A stretch of DNA of 64,000 bases from 34-65-8 sp964516135 (GCA_964516135.1 CAZEWN010000007.1:39841-103840), one strand, 5' to 3'; shown: positions 1 through 9,554, counted from the first letter of the stretch. The notes: a model not told the origin generated them from the sequence alone. Numbers and translations: made by a program.

Positions 1-1
1 C

Positions 2-655
2 GCGATACGCGCGGTCATCGATCCGATCCGCGATGATGTGCACCAAGTCCACCCGCATGCGATCTCGGTGACCCAGGCAAGCGAGTACGGCCGCAGTTAT
101 CGGCCGGCGGAACTGGCCGCGATCGGTACACTAGCGGCCGAGCGGGGGTTGGGCCTGCACGTCGATGGCGCGCGCTTCGCCAATGCCGTTGCCTTCCTCG
201 GCTGCTCACCGGGCGAAGCGGTCGGCGCGGCGCAGGCACTGAGTTTCGGCTGCGTCAAGAACGGCGGGATGAGCGCGGAGGCGATCGTGTTTTTCGACCT
301 CGCGCTGGCCGATGTCGCCCGCTATCGCCGCAAGCGCGCCGGGCACCTGCAAAGCAAGGGCCGCTTTCTCGCCGCGCAATTGCTGGCGATGCTCGAAGGC
401 GACTTGTGGCTTGCCAATGCCCACGCCGCCAACACCGCCGCGGCGGAAATCGCCCTCGCATGCGGCGGGAGGCTGATGCACCCGGTCGAGGCCAACGAGT
501 TGTTCGTTCGGCTGACCCCGACGGAACGCGAGGCACTGCGCGCGCAAGGCTTCGTTTTCTACGACTGGGGCGCGGACGGTGCGCGCTTTGTGACAGCATG
601 GAATACACGCCAGGACGACGCGCAGGCGCTTGCAAGCGCGATCGCGGGCCTATGA
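2..655 (+). CDS. ltaE: Low-specificity L-threonine aldolase, 3' part (5' end outside window)
   Basis: PLP-dependent beta-eliminating lyase family; cleaves L-threonine and allo-threonine to glycine and acetaldehyde in the cytoplasm. The frame is open from the first bases of the window, so the N-terminus is missing. Visible family marks are the LHVDGARFANA block, where the aspartate contacts the PLP ring, and SFGCVKNGG, which carries the lysine expected to form the Schiff base. The C-terminal small domain is complete and ends at the TGA at 653-655. The start of the EamA transporter overlaps this stop in an ATGA arrangement, so the two genes are probably co-transcribed. An internal GTG at 38 is not the true start. 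Confidence 0.85.
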   Translation, partial: AIRAVIDPIRDDVHQVHPHAISVTQASEYGRSYRPAELAAIGTLAAERGLGLHVDGARFANAVAFLGCSPGEAVGAAQALSFGCVKNGGMSAEAIVFFDLALADVARYRRKRAGHLQSKGRFLAAQLLAMLEGDLWLANAHAANTAAAEIALACGGRLMHPVEANELFVRLTPTEREALRAQGFVFYDWGADGARFVTAWNTRQDDAQALASAIAGL

Positions 656-1560
656 GCGAAGCTGCGCCGCACGCGCTGCTGCGGCCGCGCATCGCGATCC
701 CGTTCGTGGTGGTGGCGCTGATCTGGGGTTCGACCTGGTACGTCATCACCGGCCAGATCGCGGAAGCTCCGCCAAGCTGGTCGATTGCTTACCGTTTCGC
801 CATGGCAACCCCCGCAATGTTCGTGCTCGCGATGCTCATGCGCCAGACCTTATGGATGAGCCGCGCGGGGCATGTCCTTGCCGGGTTGATCGGATTGACC
901 CAGTTCTGCGGCAATTTCAATTTCGTGTATCGGGCCGAACTGCACCTTACCTCGGGCGTGGTCGCGGTGATGTTCGGCATGCTGATGGTCCCCAACGCGC
1001 TGCTCGCGCGAATGTGGCTGGGACAAAAGGTGACGCCGCGTTTCCTGATCGGCAGCGCCATCGCGATTGTCGGCATCGCCTTGCTGCTGGTGCACGAGGC
1101 GCGCGTCGCGCGGCTGGGCGGTGATGTCTTGCTCGGCGTGGTCCTGGCGGTGGGCGGCATCCTATCCGCATCGGTGGCGAATGTCGTGCAGGCGAACGAT
1201 ACCGGGCGCGCGCAACCGATGGTCACGCTGCTGGCGTTCGCCATGCTTTATGGCACGGGGTTCGACGTAGCGCTGGCGTGGCTGACTGCTGGGCCGCCAG
1301 TGTTTCCGCCCTCAGCCGCTTTCTGGGCCGGAACCGCGTGGCTGGCGCTGGCGGGATCGGTGGTGACCTTTCCGCTCTACTATGGGATCGTGCGCGCGAT
1401 CGGGCCAGGACGGGCCGCTTACAATGGCGTCATGGTGATCGTGATCGCGATGCTGATCTCAACGCTGGTCGAAGGTTATCAGTGGTCGGCGCTGGCGATT
1501 GGCGGTGCGGTGCTTGGGACGCTGGGCATGGTTGTGGCTTTGCGGGCGCGTCAGGTCTGA
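652..1560 (+). CDS. EamA/DMT family transporter
   Basis: Inner-membrane permease of the drug/metabolite transporter superfamily, 302 residues, the usual length for the ten-helix, two-EamA-repeat form. The start is the ATG at 652 (MSEAAPHALL), which overlaps the upstream threonine aldolase stop by four bases. The first helix carries the family pattern ALIWGSTWYVI, and hydrophobic segments then follow along the whole length, ending in a short basic tail. Overlap with the aldolase gene hints at export of an amino acid or a breakdown product, but the substrate cannot be read from the sequence. Confidence 0.85.
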   Translation: MSEAAPHALLRPRIAIPFVVVALIWGSTWYVITGQIAEAPPSWSIAYRFAMATPAMFVLAMLMRQTLWMSRAGHVLAGLIGLTQFCGNFNFVYRAELHLTSGVVAVMFGMLMVPNALLARMWLGQKVTPRFLIGSAIAIVGIALLLVHEARVARLGGDVLLGVVLAVGGILSASVANVVQANDTGRAQPMVTLLAFAMLYGTGFDVALAWLTAGPPVFPPSAAFWAGTAWLALAGSVVTFPLYYGIVRAIGPGRAAYNGVMVIVIAMLISTLVEGYQWSALAIGGAVLGTLGMVVALRARQV

Positions 1561-1565
1561 GCTCG

Positions 1566-2345
1566 TCAAACCAGGGCGGCCAGCCCCTCGCGATAAGTTG
1601 GATAGCGTGGCTGCCAGCCCAGAATGCGCCTGGCCTTGCCGTTCGCCACGCGGCGGTTTTCGGTATAGAAACCGCGTGCCATCGGGCTCAGCTCGGCTTC
1701 CTCCATGGTCTGGAGCGGCGGTGGGGGAAGGCGGAGCAGGCGGCAGGCCTCTTCAATCACCGCGTTCTGGCTGCACGGCAGGTCGTCGGCGAGGTTGTAG
1801 GCGCCGGGTGGCCCATCGAAGCCCGTCAGTACCCCGGTCGCGATGTCGTCGACGTGGATCCGGCTGAAGACCTGGTCGGGCAAATCGATCCGGTGCGCGC
1901 GCCCCGTGCGCACCCGGTCGAGCGCGCTACGCCCCGGACCGTAGATGCCGGGTAGCCGGAACACGCGCGCACCCGTCGCCAGCCACGCCGCATCCGCCTC
2001 CGTCCGCGCGCTGCGGCGGCCGGTTCCAGTCGGGGCCGTCTCGTCCACCCAAGCCCCGCCGGTGTCGCCGTAAACGCCGGTCGAAGAGAGATAGCCGAGC
2101 CAGCGCGTTCCGGCGACGACAAGGTCGCCATAGGTGGCCAGCACCGGATCGCCGCCGCTTTCGTCTGGTGGAACCGACGACAGCACATGGCTCGCTTCGC
2201 CCAGCGCGCACCGCACCTGCTCGTCATCGCCGAAGTCGCAGTTGCCCCCGCGCCCGGTGCCGCGCACATCCCAGCCGCGCCCCCGCAGCATATCGGCTAC
2301 CCGTCCGGCGGTATAACCCATGCCGAAGATGAACATCTTGCCCAT
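1566..2345 (-). CDS. NAD(P)-dependent epimerase/dehydratase-like extended SDR protein
   Basis: Protein of 259 residues with an N-terminal Rossmann fold. The nucleotide-binding glycines are in FIFGMGYTAGRVA at residues 5-17, and the segment GYLSSTGVYGD near the middle matches the Ser/Tyr active-site strand of extended SDRs. The usual lysine four residues after the tyrosine is not evident, as in the YeeZ-like subgroup, so catalysis is uncertain. It lies convergent to the EamA gene with a 5-base gap and divergent from pepN. The substrate is unknown, possibly a nucleotide sugar or a small metabolite. Confidence 0.75.
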   Translation of the reverse strand: MGKMFIFGMGYTAGRVADMLRGRGWDVRGTGRGGNCDFGDDEQVRCALGEASHVLSSVPPDESGGDPVLATYGDLVVAGTRWLGYLSSTGVYGDTGGAWVDETAPTGTGRRSARTEADAAWLATGARVFRLPGIYGPGRSALDRVRTGRAHRIDLPDQVFSRIHVDDIATGVLTGFDGPPGAYNLADDLPCSQNAVIEEACRLLRLPPPPLQTMEEAELSPMARGFYTENRRVANGKARRILGWQPRYPTYREGLAALV

Positions 2346-2398
2346 GCCGAGCGTTCTAGCGGCTGGACCCGTCAGTGAAAGGGACTAGAGCGTCACGC

Positions 2399-5053
2399 AT
2401 GGATATCGCCCGCACCCCCTCGACCGCCGACGGCAATCCGGAAATGGCAGACGCCGCCCTCATGCCCGCTGAACCGCCGCTGATCCGGCGCGAGGATTAT
2501 CGCCCGTTCCCATGGCTCGTTCCAACCACACATCTCGATTTCGAACTCGGGCTGGACCGGACCCGCGTCACCGCGCGGCTTGCGGTTGCGCGCAATCCCA
2601 GGGGCAACCACGCCGACGCGATCCGCCTCAATGGCGACGGGCTGGCGGCACTGTCGGTTTCGGTCGATGGCAAACCCGCGAGCGGCTGGTCGATGGACGG
2701 CGGCGACCTGATCCTTCCGCTGCCGGGCGACTCTCATGCAATCGAAATCGTTACCGAGATCGACCCCAGCGCCAATTCGCAGCTCATGGGCCTCTATGCC
2801 TCGAACGGGATGCTGTGTACCCAGTGCGAGGCGGAAGGGTTCCGCCGCATCACCTTCTTCCCCGACCGGCCTGACGTGCTCAGCACCTACACGGTGCGGA
2901 TGTCGGGGCCGAAGGCGCGGTTTCCGATCCTGCTCTGCAATGGCAACGAGGTTTCGACTGGCGCGGGCGCGGATGGGACGCATTGGGCGGAATGGCACGA
3001 CCCCTGGCCGAAGCCGAGCTATCTGTTCGCGCTGGTCGCAGGTGATCTGGTTGCCAACACCGGCACCTTCACCACGGCCGGCGGGCGCGAGGTTACGCTC
3101 AACATCTGGGTTCGGGCGGAAGACCTGCCGCGCACCGACCACGCGCTTGCATCGCTGCACAAGTCCATGGCGTGGGACGAGCAGGCGTTCGGACGCGAAT
3201 ACGACCTCGACCTCTACAACATCGTCGCCGTCAGCGATTTCAACATGGGCGCGATGGAGAACAAGGGGCTCAACGTCTTCAACACCAAGTATGTCCTGGC
3301 CGACCGCGAAACCGCCACCGATGGCGATTTTGACGCGGTCGAAGGCGTGATCGCGCATGAATACTTCCACAACTGGTCAGGCAACCGGGTGACCTGCCAG
3401 GACTGGTTCCAGCTGAGCCTCAAGGAAGGTTTCACCGTGCTGCGCGACCAGCTGTTCAGCCAGGACATGCAGGGCGAGGCGGTGAAGCGGATCGAGGATG
3501 TGCGCGTGCTGCGCCAAGTCCAGTTTCCGGAGGATTCGGGGCCGCTGGCGCATCCTATCAGGCCCGACAGCTTCCGCGAGATTTCCAACTTCTACACCGC
3601 CACGATCTACAACAAGGGCGCCGAGGTCATCCGCATGATGCGCACAATGGCCGGGCCCGAGCGATTTCGCGCCGGTTGCGACCTCTACTTCACGCTGCAT
3701 GACGGCGCGGCGGCGACGTGCGAAGATTTCGTCAGCGCGATCGAGGATGGCGCCGGGCTCGACCTTGGCCAATTCCGCCTGTGGTACTCGCAGGCCGGGA
3801 CGCCCAAGGTCGAAGTGGTGCTGACCCATCAGGGCGATTCCGCGACGCTGACCCTGCGACAGACAGTGCCGCCGACACCCGGCCAGCCGGAAAAGGCGCC
3901 GATGCCGATCCCGCTGCGCCTCGCGCTGTTCGACCGCGACAGGGGAACGCACCGGGGCGAGGAGCTTGTTGTGCTCGACCGCGCCCAGCAGTCGTTCACC
4001 TTCGAGGGCTTCGCAGCCCCGCCGATACTGTCGATCAATCGCGGCTATTCCGCCCCGGTCGCGATCGACCGCGCGGTGAGCCACGAGGATCTGGTGTTCC
4101 TCGCCGCGCACGACGACGATGCTTTCGCCCGCTACGAGGCAATGCAGGAACTGGTGGTCGGACATCTCGTTGCGGCCAGCGGCGATGGGCTGGACGAGAA
4201 TGCCCGTGATGCCGGGCGCACGGCGATCCGCGATGCGCTTCGTTCAATCATCACTGACCCATTGCTTGAAGATTCGATGCGCGGCGAACTGATGTTGCTG
4301 CCAAGCCATAGCTACATCGCCGAACAGCAGCTGATCGCTGATCCGGGCCGCATCCACGCCGAGCGCGAGGGACTGAAGGCCTGGCTTGGTCAGGCGCTGG
4401 AAAGCGACCTCGCCGCGCTCCATGCCCGGGCCGCCATGATTCCCTTCAGTCTCGACGCGGCCGCGAAGGGTGCACGCAAGGTGAAGACGCAAGCATTGGT
4501 CTATCTGGCGGCTGGCGAGCCGGAGGGGGCGTCGACAAAGGCGACGGCGCAATACGACGCGGCCGACAACATGACTGACCGCCAAGGTGCCCTGATGGTA
4601 CTAACCGGCCTGCAATCGTCGTCGCGCACCGCCCGGTTGATCGACTTTTACAATCGCTATCGCGACAATCCGCTGGTGGTCGACAAATGGTTCAGCCTGC
4701 AAGCGATGAGCCTGCACCCGCATGCGATCGAGCATGTGCGCGCGCTGGCCGGGCACCCCGACTTCACGCTGCGCAACCCGAACCGGGTGCGGTCGCTTTA
4801 TATGGCGTTTGCCGGTAACCCGTGTGCCTTTCACGCGGTGGACGGGTCCGGTTACCGCATGATCGCCGATCTGATCATCGCGCTCGATCCAATCAACGCG
4901 CAGACCGCGGCGCGCTTCGTACCCGCGCTGGGCCGCTGGCGGCGAATCGAGCCGGTGCGCGCCCGATTGATGCGCGCCGAACTGGAGCGGATCGTGGCGG
5001 CGGGCGGCCTTTCGCGCGACACTCACGAACAGGTGAGCCGCAGCCTTGGCTGA
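2399..5053 (+). CDS. pepN: Aminopeptidase N (M1 family zinc metallopeptidase)
   Basis: Removes N-terminal residues from peptides in the cytoplasm. The product is 884 residues, close to the E. coli PepN length of 870. The exopeptidase motif GAMENKG sits at about residue 283 and the zinc site HEYFHNW (HExxH) at about residue 319, with the downstream glutamate in the LKEGFTV helix. The C-terminal half is the helical ARM-like domain typical of PepN. ATG 2399 is preferred because AGAG lies 8 bases upstream. GTG 2375 would need translation to begin inside the ribosome-binding region, and ATG 2444 has a poor site. The stop overlaps the start of the next gene. Confidence 0.93.
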   Translation: MDIARTPSTADGNPEMADAALMPAEPPLIRREDYRPFPWLVPTTHLDFELGLDRTRVTARLAVARNPRGNHADAIRLNGDGLAALSVSVDGKPASGWSMDGGDLILPLPGDSHAIEIVTEIDPSANSQLMGLYASNGMLCTQCEAEGFRRITFFPDRPDVLSTYTVRMSGPKARFPILLCNGNEVSTGAGADGTHWAEWHDPWPKPSYLFALVAGDLVANTGTFTTAGGREVTLNIWVRAEDLPRTDHALASLHKSMAWDEQAFGREYDLDLYNIVAVSDFNMGAMENKGLNVFNTKYVLADRETATDGDFDAVEGVIAHEYFHNWSGNRVTCQDWFQLSLKEGFTVLRDQLFSQDMQGEAVKRIEDVRVLRQVQFPEDSGPLAHPIRPDSFREISNFYTATIYNKGAEVIRMMRTMAGPERFRAGCDLYFTLHDGAAATCEDFVSAIEDGAGLDLGQFRLWYSQAGTPKVEVVLTHQGDSATLTLRQTVPPTPGQPEKAPMPIPLRLALFDRDRGTHRGEELVVLDRAQQSFTFEGFAAPPILSINRGYSAPVAIDRAVSHEDLVFLAAHDDDAFARYEAMQELVVGHLVAASGDGLDENARDAGRTAIRDALRSIITDPLLEDSMRGELMLLPSHSYIAEQQLIADPGRIHAEREGLKAWLGQALESDLAALHARAAMIPFSLDAAAKGARKVKTQALVYLAAGEPEGASTKATAQYDAADNMTDRQGALMVLTGLQSSSRTARLIDFYNRYRDNPLVVDKWFSLQAMSLHPHAIEHVRALAGHPDFTLRNPNRVRSLYMAFAGNPCAFHAVDGSGYRMIADLIIALDPINAQTAARFVPALGRWRRIEPVRARLMRAELERIVAAGGLSRDTHEQVSRSLG

Positions 5054-5795
5054 AGCCCTGCGCTCGGACGTGCTGGCGGGTACGCGGCACGGGTTCATGA
5101 CCCGGCGGGGCGGCGTCTCGGGCGGCGTGGTATCCGGGCTCCAGTGCGGCTTTGGTGCGGGCGATGAAGAGGGCGCGGTGCGCGCCAACCGTGCGCTGGC
5201 GGTGGCTGCTGTTGCGCCCGGCGCCACGCTGGTGACGCCCTATCAGGTCCATTCGGCGGACGCCCTGATCGTGAACGAACCGTGGGAGTGGAGGGACCGG
5301 CCCACCGCAGACGCGGTCGTCACCGACCGGCCATGCCTCGTGCTCGGAATCGTCACCGCCGATTGTGCACCGGTGCTGTTCGCCGATGTCGAGGCGGGCG
5401 TGGTGGGCGCGACCCATGCAGGCTGGCGCGGCGCGCATGGCGGGGTGCTCGAAAATACTGTTGCCGCCATGGAAAACCTCGGCGCGCGTCCGGCAAGGAT
5501 CGCGGCGGCGATCGGCCCGACCATCGCGCAAGCCAGCTACGAGGTCGACGAGGATTTTCGCGCCCGGTTCGGGCTGGAGGAGGCGCGCTTTTTTGTCGGG
5601 GGAAGCGTTGGGCACTGGCAGTTCGACCTGCCCGCCTATATTGCGTGGCGGCTCGCGAAGATCGGCGTCGCCCGGATCGATGATCTCGGCCGCGACACTT
5701 ACGCAGAACCTGACCGGTTCTATTCGTTTCGCCGTGCCACCCATCGGGGGGAGCCAAATTACGGGCGGCAGTTGAGCCTCGTCGCACTTGCATGA
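5046..5795 (+). CDS. pgeF: Peptidoglycan editing factor PgeF (YfiH / laccase-domain family)
   Basis: Purine-nucleoside-phosphorylase-like fold protein. In E. coli this family removes wrongly incorporated amino acids from peptidoglycan precursors, and some members act on adenosine. The product is 249 residues. The metal-binding set is visible: QVHSAD (His), TADCAPVLF (Cys) and HAGWRGAHGG (His). The tail FYSFRRATHRG...GRQLSLVALA is characteristic of the family. The frame begins at a TTG at 5046 inside the end of pepN; a GTG at 5070 is the alternative, so the start is uncertain. The overlap suggests translation coupled to pepN. Confidence 0.88.
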   Translation: MAEALRSDVLAGTRHGFMTRRGGVSGGVVSGLQCGFGAGDEEGAVRANRALAVAAVAPGATLVTPYQVHSADALIVNEPWEWRDRPTADAVVTDRPCLVLGIVTADCAPVLFADVEAGVVGATHAGWRGAHGGVLENTVAAMENLGARPARIAAAIGPTIAQASYEVDEDFRARFGLEEARFFVGGSVGHWQFDLPAYIAWRLAKIGVARIDDLGRDTYAEPDRFYSFRRATHRGEPNYGRQLSLVALA

Positions 5796-5953
5796 AAGTG
5801 CACGGGTGCTTGCCCAAAATGCGGTTGGCAAACGCGACGCCCCCGTTTACAGGCCGCCCAAACCGGCGCCGGGCCGTACCTTTCGCGCGTGTCCGGCGGG
5901 CGCCGCAAGGGGGCAAATCCTTGGCATCGGCGATGGTGGTTCACGCGTGTTGC

Positions 5954-5971
5954 CGCCCCGCGCGGGGCGGA
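5954..5971. repeat. 18-bp GC palindrome upstream of petA
   Basis: CCGCCCC, a GCGC loop and GGGGCGG form a perfect 7-bp stem, 25 bases before the petA start. No T-run follows, so it is not a clear terminator of pgeF. It may be a leader hairpin in the bc1 transcript. The rest of the 200 bases between pgeF and petA shows no gene. Confidence 0.5.
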
Positions 5972-5996
5972 ATGAAGGCTAGGCAAGGCAGGTCAC

Positions 5997-6572
5997 ATGA
6001 CTGAAACGACTGGCACCGCAACGCCCGAAACGGTCGCCGAACACGGCGAAGGCGGGGTCCGGCGGCGCGATTTCATCAATATCGCCGCGGTCAGCGCCGC
6101 GGGCGTTGGCGGGGTGGCCGTGGTCTATCCCCTGATCAGCCAGATGGCCCCGTCGGCGGACGTACTTGCCGCCTCTAGCACCGAAGTCGATGTGTCGGCG
6201 ATTCAGCCCGGCCAGGCGATCAAGGCGATTTTCCGCAAGCAGCCGCTGTTTGTGCGCCGTCTGACCCCCGCCGAGGTCGAGGCGGCCAATGCCGTCCCCG
6301 CCAGTGAGCTGCGCGATGTCCAGACTTTGGCCGATCGCACCAAGGAAGGGCATCGCGACATGCTCGTCACCATGGGCGTATGCACCCACCTCGGCTGCGT
6401 GCCGCTGGGCGCGGCGGAAGGCGAGAACAAGGGCGAATATGGCGGTTACTTCTGCCCCTGCCACGGATCGCATTACGACACTGCGGGGCGCATTCGCAAA
6501 GGTCCGGCACCGACCAACCTCGAAGTGCCCGAGTACGAATTCACCTCCGACACCGTGATCCGGGTCGGCTGA
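5997..6572 (+). CDS. petA: Ubiquinol-cytochrome c reductase, Rieske iron-sulfur subunit
   Basis: 2Fe-2S subunit of respiratory complex III; takes electrons from ubiquinol and passes them to cytochrome c1. The product is 191 residues. After a short polar leader there is RRDFINIAA, a twin-arginine-like signal, and a hydrophobic anchor at about residues 25-50. The cluster ligands are in CTHLGC (residues 129-134) and CPCHGSH (153-159), including the structural disulfide cysteines. The start ATG follows AGGCAGGTC. It is first in a three-gene operon, with petB beginning 17 bases after its stop. Confidence 0.97.
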   Translation: MTETTGTATPETVAEHGEGGVRRRDFINIAAVSAAGVGGVAVVYPLISQMAPSADVLAASSTEVDVSAIQPGQAIKAIFRKQPLFVRRLTPAEVEAANAVPASELRDVQTLADRTKEGHRDMLVTMGVCTHLGCVPLGAAEGENKGEYGGYFCPCHGSHYDTAGRIRKGPAPTNLEVPEYEFTSDTVIRVG

Positions 6573-6589
6573 GGAACGAGAGAGAGACC

Positions 6590-7882
6590 ATGAGCTTTCC
6601 CTGGGCCAAGCAGTATGAGCCGGCCGGACCGGTCGCCAAGTTCTTCGACGAGAAGCTGCCCTTGCCGCGTCTCGTCTACAACGCGGTGGGGGCCGGTTAT
6701 CCCGTGCCGCGCAACCTGAACTACATGTGGAATTTCGGCGTGCTTGCCGGGTTTTTCCTGGTGCTGCAGATCATCACCGGCGTCGTGCTGGCGATGCATT
6801 ATGCCGCCAATGCCCAGGTGGCCTTCGCATCGACCGAACACATCATGCGCGATGTCAACTGGGGGTGGCTGATGCGCTATGCGCATGCCAACGGCGCCAG
6901 CTTCTTCTTCGTCGTGATCTATCTCCACATATTCCGCGGTTTCTACTACTCTTCGTACAAGGCGCCGCGCGAGATGGTGTGGCTGCTCGGGGTGGTGATC
7001 TTCCTGCTCGCAATGGCAACCGCTTTCATGGGCTATGTCCTTCCGTGGGGCCAGATGAGCTTCTGGGGCGCCAAAGTGATCACCGGCCTGTTTGGCGCTA
7101 TCCCGCTGGTCGGCGAGCCGCTCCAGGTGTGGCTGCTGGGCGGGTATGCGCCCGACAACGCCGCGCTCAACAGGTTCTTCTCGCTGCACTTCCTGCTGCC
7201 GTTCGTGATTGCCGGTGTTGTGATCCTGCACATCTGGGCGCTGCACATTCCGGGCTCGTCCAACCCGACCGGAGTAGAGGTGAAGGGCGAGAGCGACACT
7301 GTGCCGTTCCACCCGTACTACACGGCCAAGGACGGCTTCGGGCTCGGCGTGATCCTGATCGTGTTTTCGATCATGGTGTTCTACTTGCCCAACGCGCTGG
7401 GCCACCCGGACAACTACATCGAAGCCAACCCCCTTTCGACCCCCGCGCATATCGTCCCCGAATGGTACTTCTGGCCGTTCTACGCGATCCTGCGTGCTTT
7501 CACCGTCGATTTCATCCTCGGCGCCAAGCTGTGGGGCGTTGTCGCGATGTTTGCGTCGATCCTGGTCTGGTTCCTGTTGCCATGGCTTGATCGCTCGCCG
7601 GTGCGTAGCGGACACTATCGCCCGTTGTTCCGGAAGTTCTTCTGGTTTGGCCTGATCCCCGCAATGATCGTGCTGTTCATCTGTGGCGGCGCCCCGGCGG
7701 AAGAACCCTATGTGATGCTGAGCCAGCTCGCGACCGCGTATTATTTCCTGCACTTCCTGGTGATCCTGCCGATTGTTTCGTCGATCGAGCGGCCCGAGCC
7801 GCTTCCCTATTCGATCACCGAAGCGGTGCTCGGATCGGACAAGAAGGCCGTGTTGGGCGAAAACACGACCCCCGCGGTCTGA
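6590..7882 (+). CDS. petB: Cytochrome b of the bc1 complex
   Basis: Integral-membrane di-heme subunit of complex III, 430 residues, the normal size for an alphaproteobacterial cytochrome b. The protein begins MSFPWAKQYE at ATG 6590, preceded by GAACGAGAGAGAGACC. The b-heme histidines lie in RYAHANGASF with IYLHIFRG, and in the HFLLPF and LHIWALHIPG segments. The Qo-site PEWY motif is present in VPEWYFWPFY. Eight or more membrane helices are apparent. The open frame extends upstream into petA, but that part is not coding. Confidence 0.97.
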   Translation: MSFPWAKQYEPAGPVAKFFDEKLPLPRLVYNAVGAGYPVPRNLNYMWNFGVLAGFFLVLQIITGVVLAMHYAANAQVAFASTEHIMRDVNWGWLMRYAHANGASFFFVVIYLHIFRGFYYSSYKAPREMVWLLGVVIFLLAMATAFMGYVLPWGQMSFWGAKVITGLFGAIPLVGEPLQVWLLGGYAPDNAALNRFFSLHFLLPFVIAGVVILHIWALHIPGSSNPTGVEVKGESDTVPFHPYYTAKDGFGLGVILIVFSIMVFYLPNALGHPDNYIEANPLSTPAHIVPEWYFWPFYAILRAFTVDFILGAKLWGVVAMFASILVWFLLPWLDRSPVRSGHYRPLFRKFFWFGLIPAMIVLFICGGAPAEEPYVMLSQLATAYYFLHFLVILPIVSSIERPEPLPYSITEAVLGSDKKAVLGENTTPAV

Positions 7883-7903
7883 GGACGAGAGAAAGAGACA
7901 GCA

Positions 7904-8767
7904 ATGATCCGGCTTATCGCAATCCTCATCGGCCTCGGCTTTACCTTCGTGGTGATGATCGCCTTCGGGACTGGCGCGTGGACCGCGGCGACCGAAGGAC
8001 TGGGCGAAAAGAGTGCTGAATACGCATTCCATGAAAAGCCCCACGCGCCCGAGGGCGGGTTTTCCTTCTCCGGTCCGCTCGGTCGGTGGGACGAAGCCCA
8101 GCTTCAGCGCGGCTACCAAGTTTACAAGGAGGTTTGCGCCGCCTGCCATGGCCTCAAGTATGTTGCTTTCCGCGATCTCGCGCAGATCGGCTACACCGAA
8201 GGCCAGGTGAAGGCGCTGGCCGCGGAATGGACCGTTCCCGGAATTGATCCCGACACGGGCGAAACCAACACGCGCCCTGGCTTGCCGACCGACTATTTCC
8301 CCTCGCCGTATCCGAACAATGTTGCAGCGGCGGCGGCCAACAACAATGCCATTCCGCCCGATCTTTCGCTGATCACCAAGGCACGTGCGAATGGCAGCGA
8401 ATATATCTACTCGCTGCTGACTGGCTATGGTCCGGCGCCCGCAGAGCTGACCGCACGTTATCCCGAGTTCGAGACGCCGCCGGGCCTGCACTTCAACCGC
8501 TACTTCCCGAACCTGAACCTCGCGATGGCGCCACCGCTCGCCGCGAATGGGCAGGTGACCTATGCCGATGGCTCGCCAGAGCCGACGATCGAGCAGATGT
8601 CGCACGACGTGGCCGCGTTCCTGACCTGGACCGGCGAACCCAAGCTCGAACAGCGCCGTCAAACGGGTGTGGCGGTAATCGTGTTCCTGCTGTTCGCAAC
8701 CGTGCTCGCTTATCTGTCCAAACAGCAGATCTGGTCGGCGGTGAAACCGCGTCGCCGCGAAGACTGA
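7904..8767 (+). CDS. petC: Cytochrome c1 of the bc1 complex
   Basis: Membrane-anchored c-type cytochrome that receives electrons from the Rieske protein and reduces soluble cytochrome c. The product is 287 residues with an N-terminal hydrophobic segment, the heme-attachment motif CAACH at residues 78-82, the distal methionine in NLAMAPPL, and a C-terminal membrane anchor (VAVIVFLLFATVLAYL) followed by a basic tail. The start follows GAGGACGAGAGAAAGAGACAGC. It is the last gene of petABC and is followed by a good hairpin at 8794-8819. Confidence 0.97.
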   Translation: MIRLIAILIGLGFTFVVMIAFGTGAWTAATEGLGEKSAEYAFHEKPHAPEGGFSFSGPLGRWDEAQLQRGYQVYKEVCAACHGLKYVAFRDLAQIGYTEGQVKALAAEWTVPGIDPDTGETNTRPGLPTDYFPSPYPNNVAAAAANNNAIPPDLSLITKARANGSEYIYSLLTGYGPAPAELTARYPEFETPPGLHFNRYFPNLNLAMAPPLAANGQVTYADGSPEPTIEQMSHDVAAFLTWTGEPKLEQRRQTGVAVIVFLLFATVLAYLSKQQIWSAVKPRRRED

Positions 8768-8793
8768 TCGACTTACCAGTGTGCTGTCAGATG

Positions 8794-8819
8794 CCCCTCG
8801 CGTGACGCCACGCGGGGGG
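8794..8819 (+). terminator. Probable terminator hairpin after petABC
   Basis: An 11-bp stem (CCCCTCGCGTG against CACGCGGGGGG, with one G-U pair) and the 4-base loop ACGC lie 26 bases after the petC stop. The T-richness behind it is weak (TATCTCGTTAT), so termination may be incomplete and apt could be read through. Confidence 0.65.
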
Positions 8820-8848
8820 TATCTCGTTATCGCGGGGAGATACGCGTG

Positions 8849-9385
8849 ATGAGCCCCGAAGACCTCAAGGCCCTTGTGCGGACGGTGCCGGATTTTCCGG
8901 CGCCTGGAATCATGTTTCGCGACATAACCACGCTGATCGGCGATGGACCCGGCCTTGCGCACACGGTGGAGTATCTGGCCGCGCGCGCCCATGCGGTGGG
9001 GGCGCAGCGGATTGCCGGAATGGAAGCGCGCGGCTTCATCTTCGGGGCTGCGGTGGCCGTGCGGCTCGGGATCGGTTTTGTACCGGTTCGCAAGCCCGGC
9101 AAACTGCCGGTAGAGGTGCTGGGGGTGGACTATGCGCTCGAATATGGCAGCGACCGGCTAGAGGTAGACCCGGGCGCCGTGGCGGGCGGGCCAAAGGTGG
9201 TCATTGTTGACGACCTGATCGCGACCGGGGGGACCGCACTGGCAGCGACCGAGCTTCTGCGGCGCGCCGGGGGCCGGATCGAGCACGCGCTGTTCGTGAT
9301 CGACTTGCCCGATCTGGGTGGCGCGGACCGTCTACGCGCGGCAGGTCTGTCGGTGGAGGCGCTGATGGCCTTCGACGGTGACTGA
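8849..9385 (+). CDS. apt: Adenine phosphoribosyltransferase
   Basis: Purine salvage enzyme that makes AMP from adenine and PRPP. The product is 178 residues, the usual size. The N-terminal DFPAPGIMFRDI and the central GMEARGFIFG are family signatures, and the PRPP-binding loop is VIVDDLIATGGTA at about residues 119-131. ATG 8849 is chosen over GTG 8846 because the GGGGAGA site lies 8 bases before it. The gene follows the bc1 operon after a hairpin and precedes tRNA-Gly. Confidence 0.95.
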   Translation: MSPEDLKALVRTVPDFPAPGIMFRDITTLIGDGPGLAHTVEYLAARAHAVGAQRIAGMEARGFIFGAAVAVRLGIGFVPVRKPGKLPVEVLGVDYALEYGSDRLEVDPGAVAGGPKVVIVDDLIATGGTALAATELLRRAGGRIEHALFVIDLPDLGGADRLRAAGLSVEALMAFDGD

Positions 9386-9438
9386 TCAACCCACGGTTGA
9401 CGCGCAGGCGCGTTTGATGGCACTGGCGAGCCAAGCGG

Positions 9439-9513
<75 letters not shown>

Positions 9514-9535
9514 AATCCTGAAATTTCCGCAGAAA

Positions 9536-9554
9536 ACCGCCATTCGGAGGCGGT
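9536..9554 (+). terminator. Possible weak hairpin after tRNA-Gly
   Basis: ACCGCC and GGCGGT form a 6-bp stem around a 7-base loop, 23 bases after the tRNA, followed only by CTT. It lies inside the island, so it would replace the original tRNA terminator. The call is weak. Confidence 0.35.

Noticed and set aside
6473..8992. 839-codon minus-strand frame across petB and petC
   Set aside because: Antisense to the bc1 genes, whose motifs are unmistakable. The frame is His/Arg/Gln-rich nonsense.
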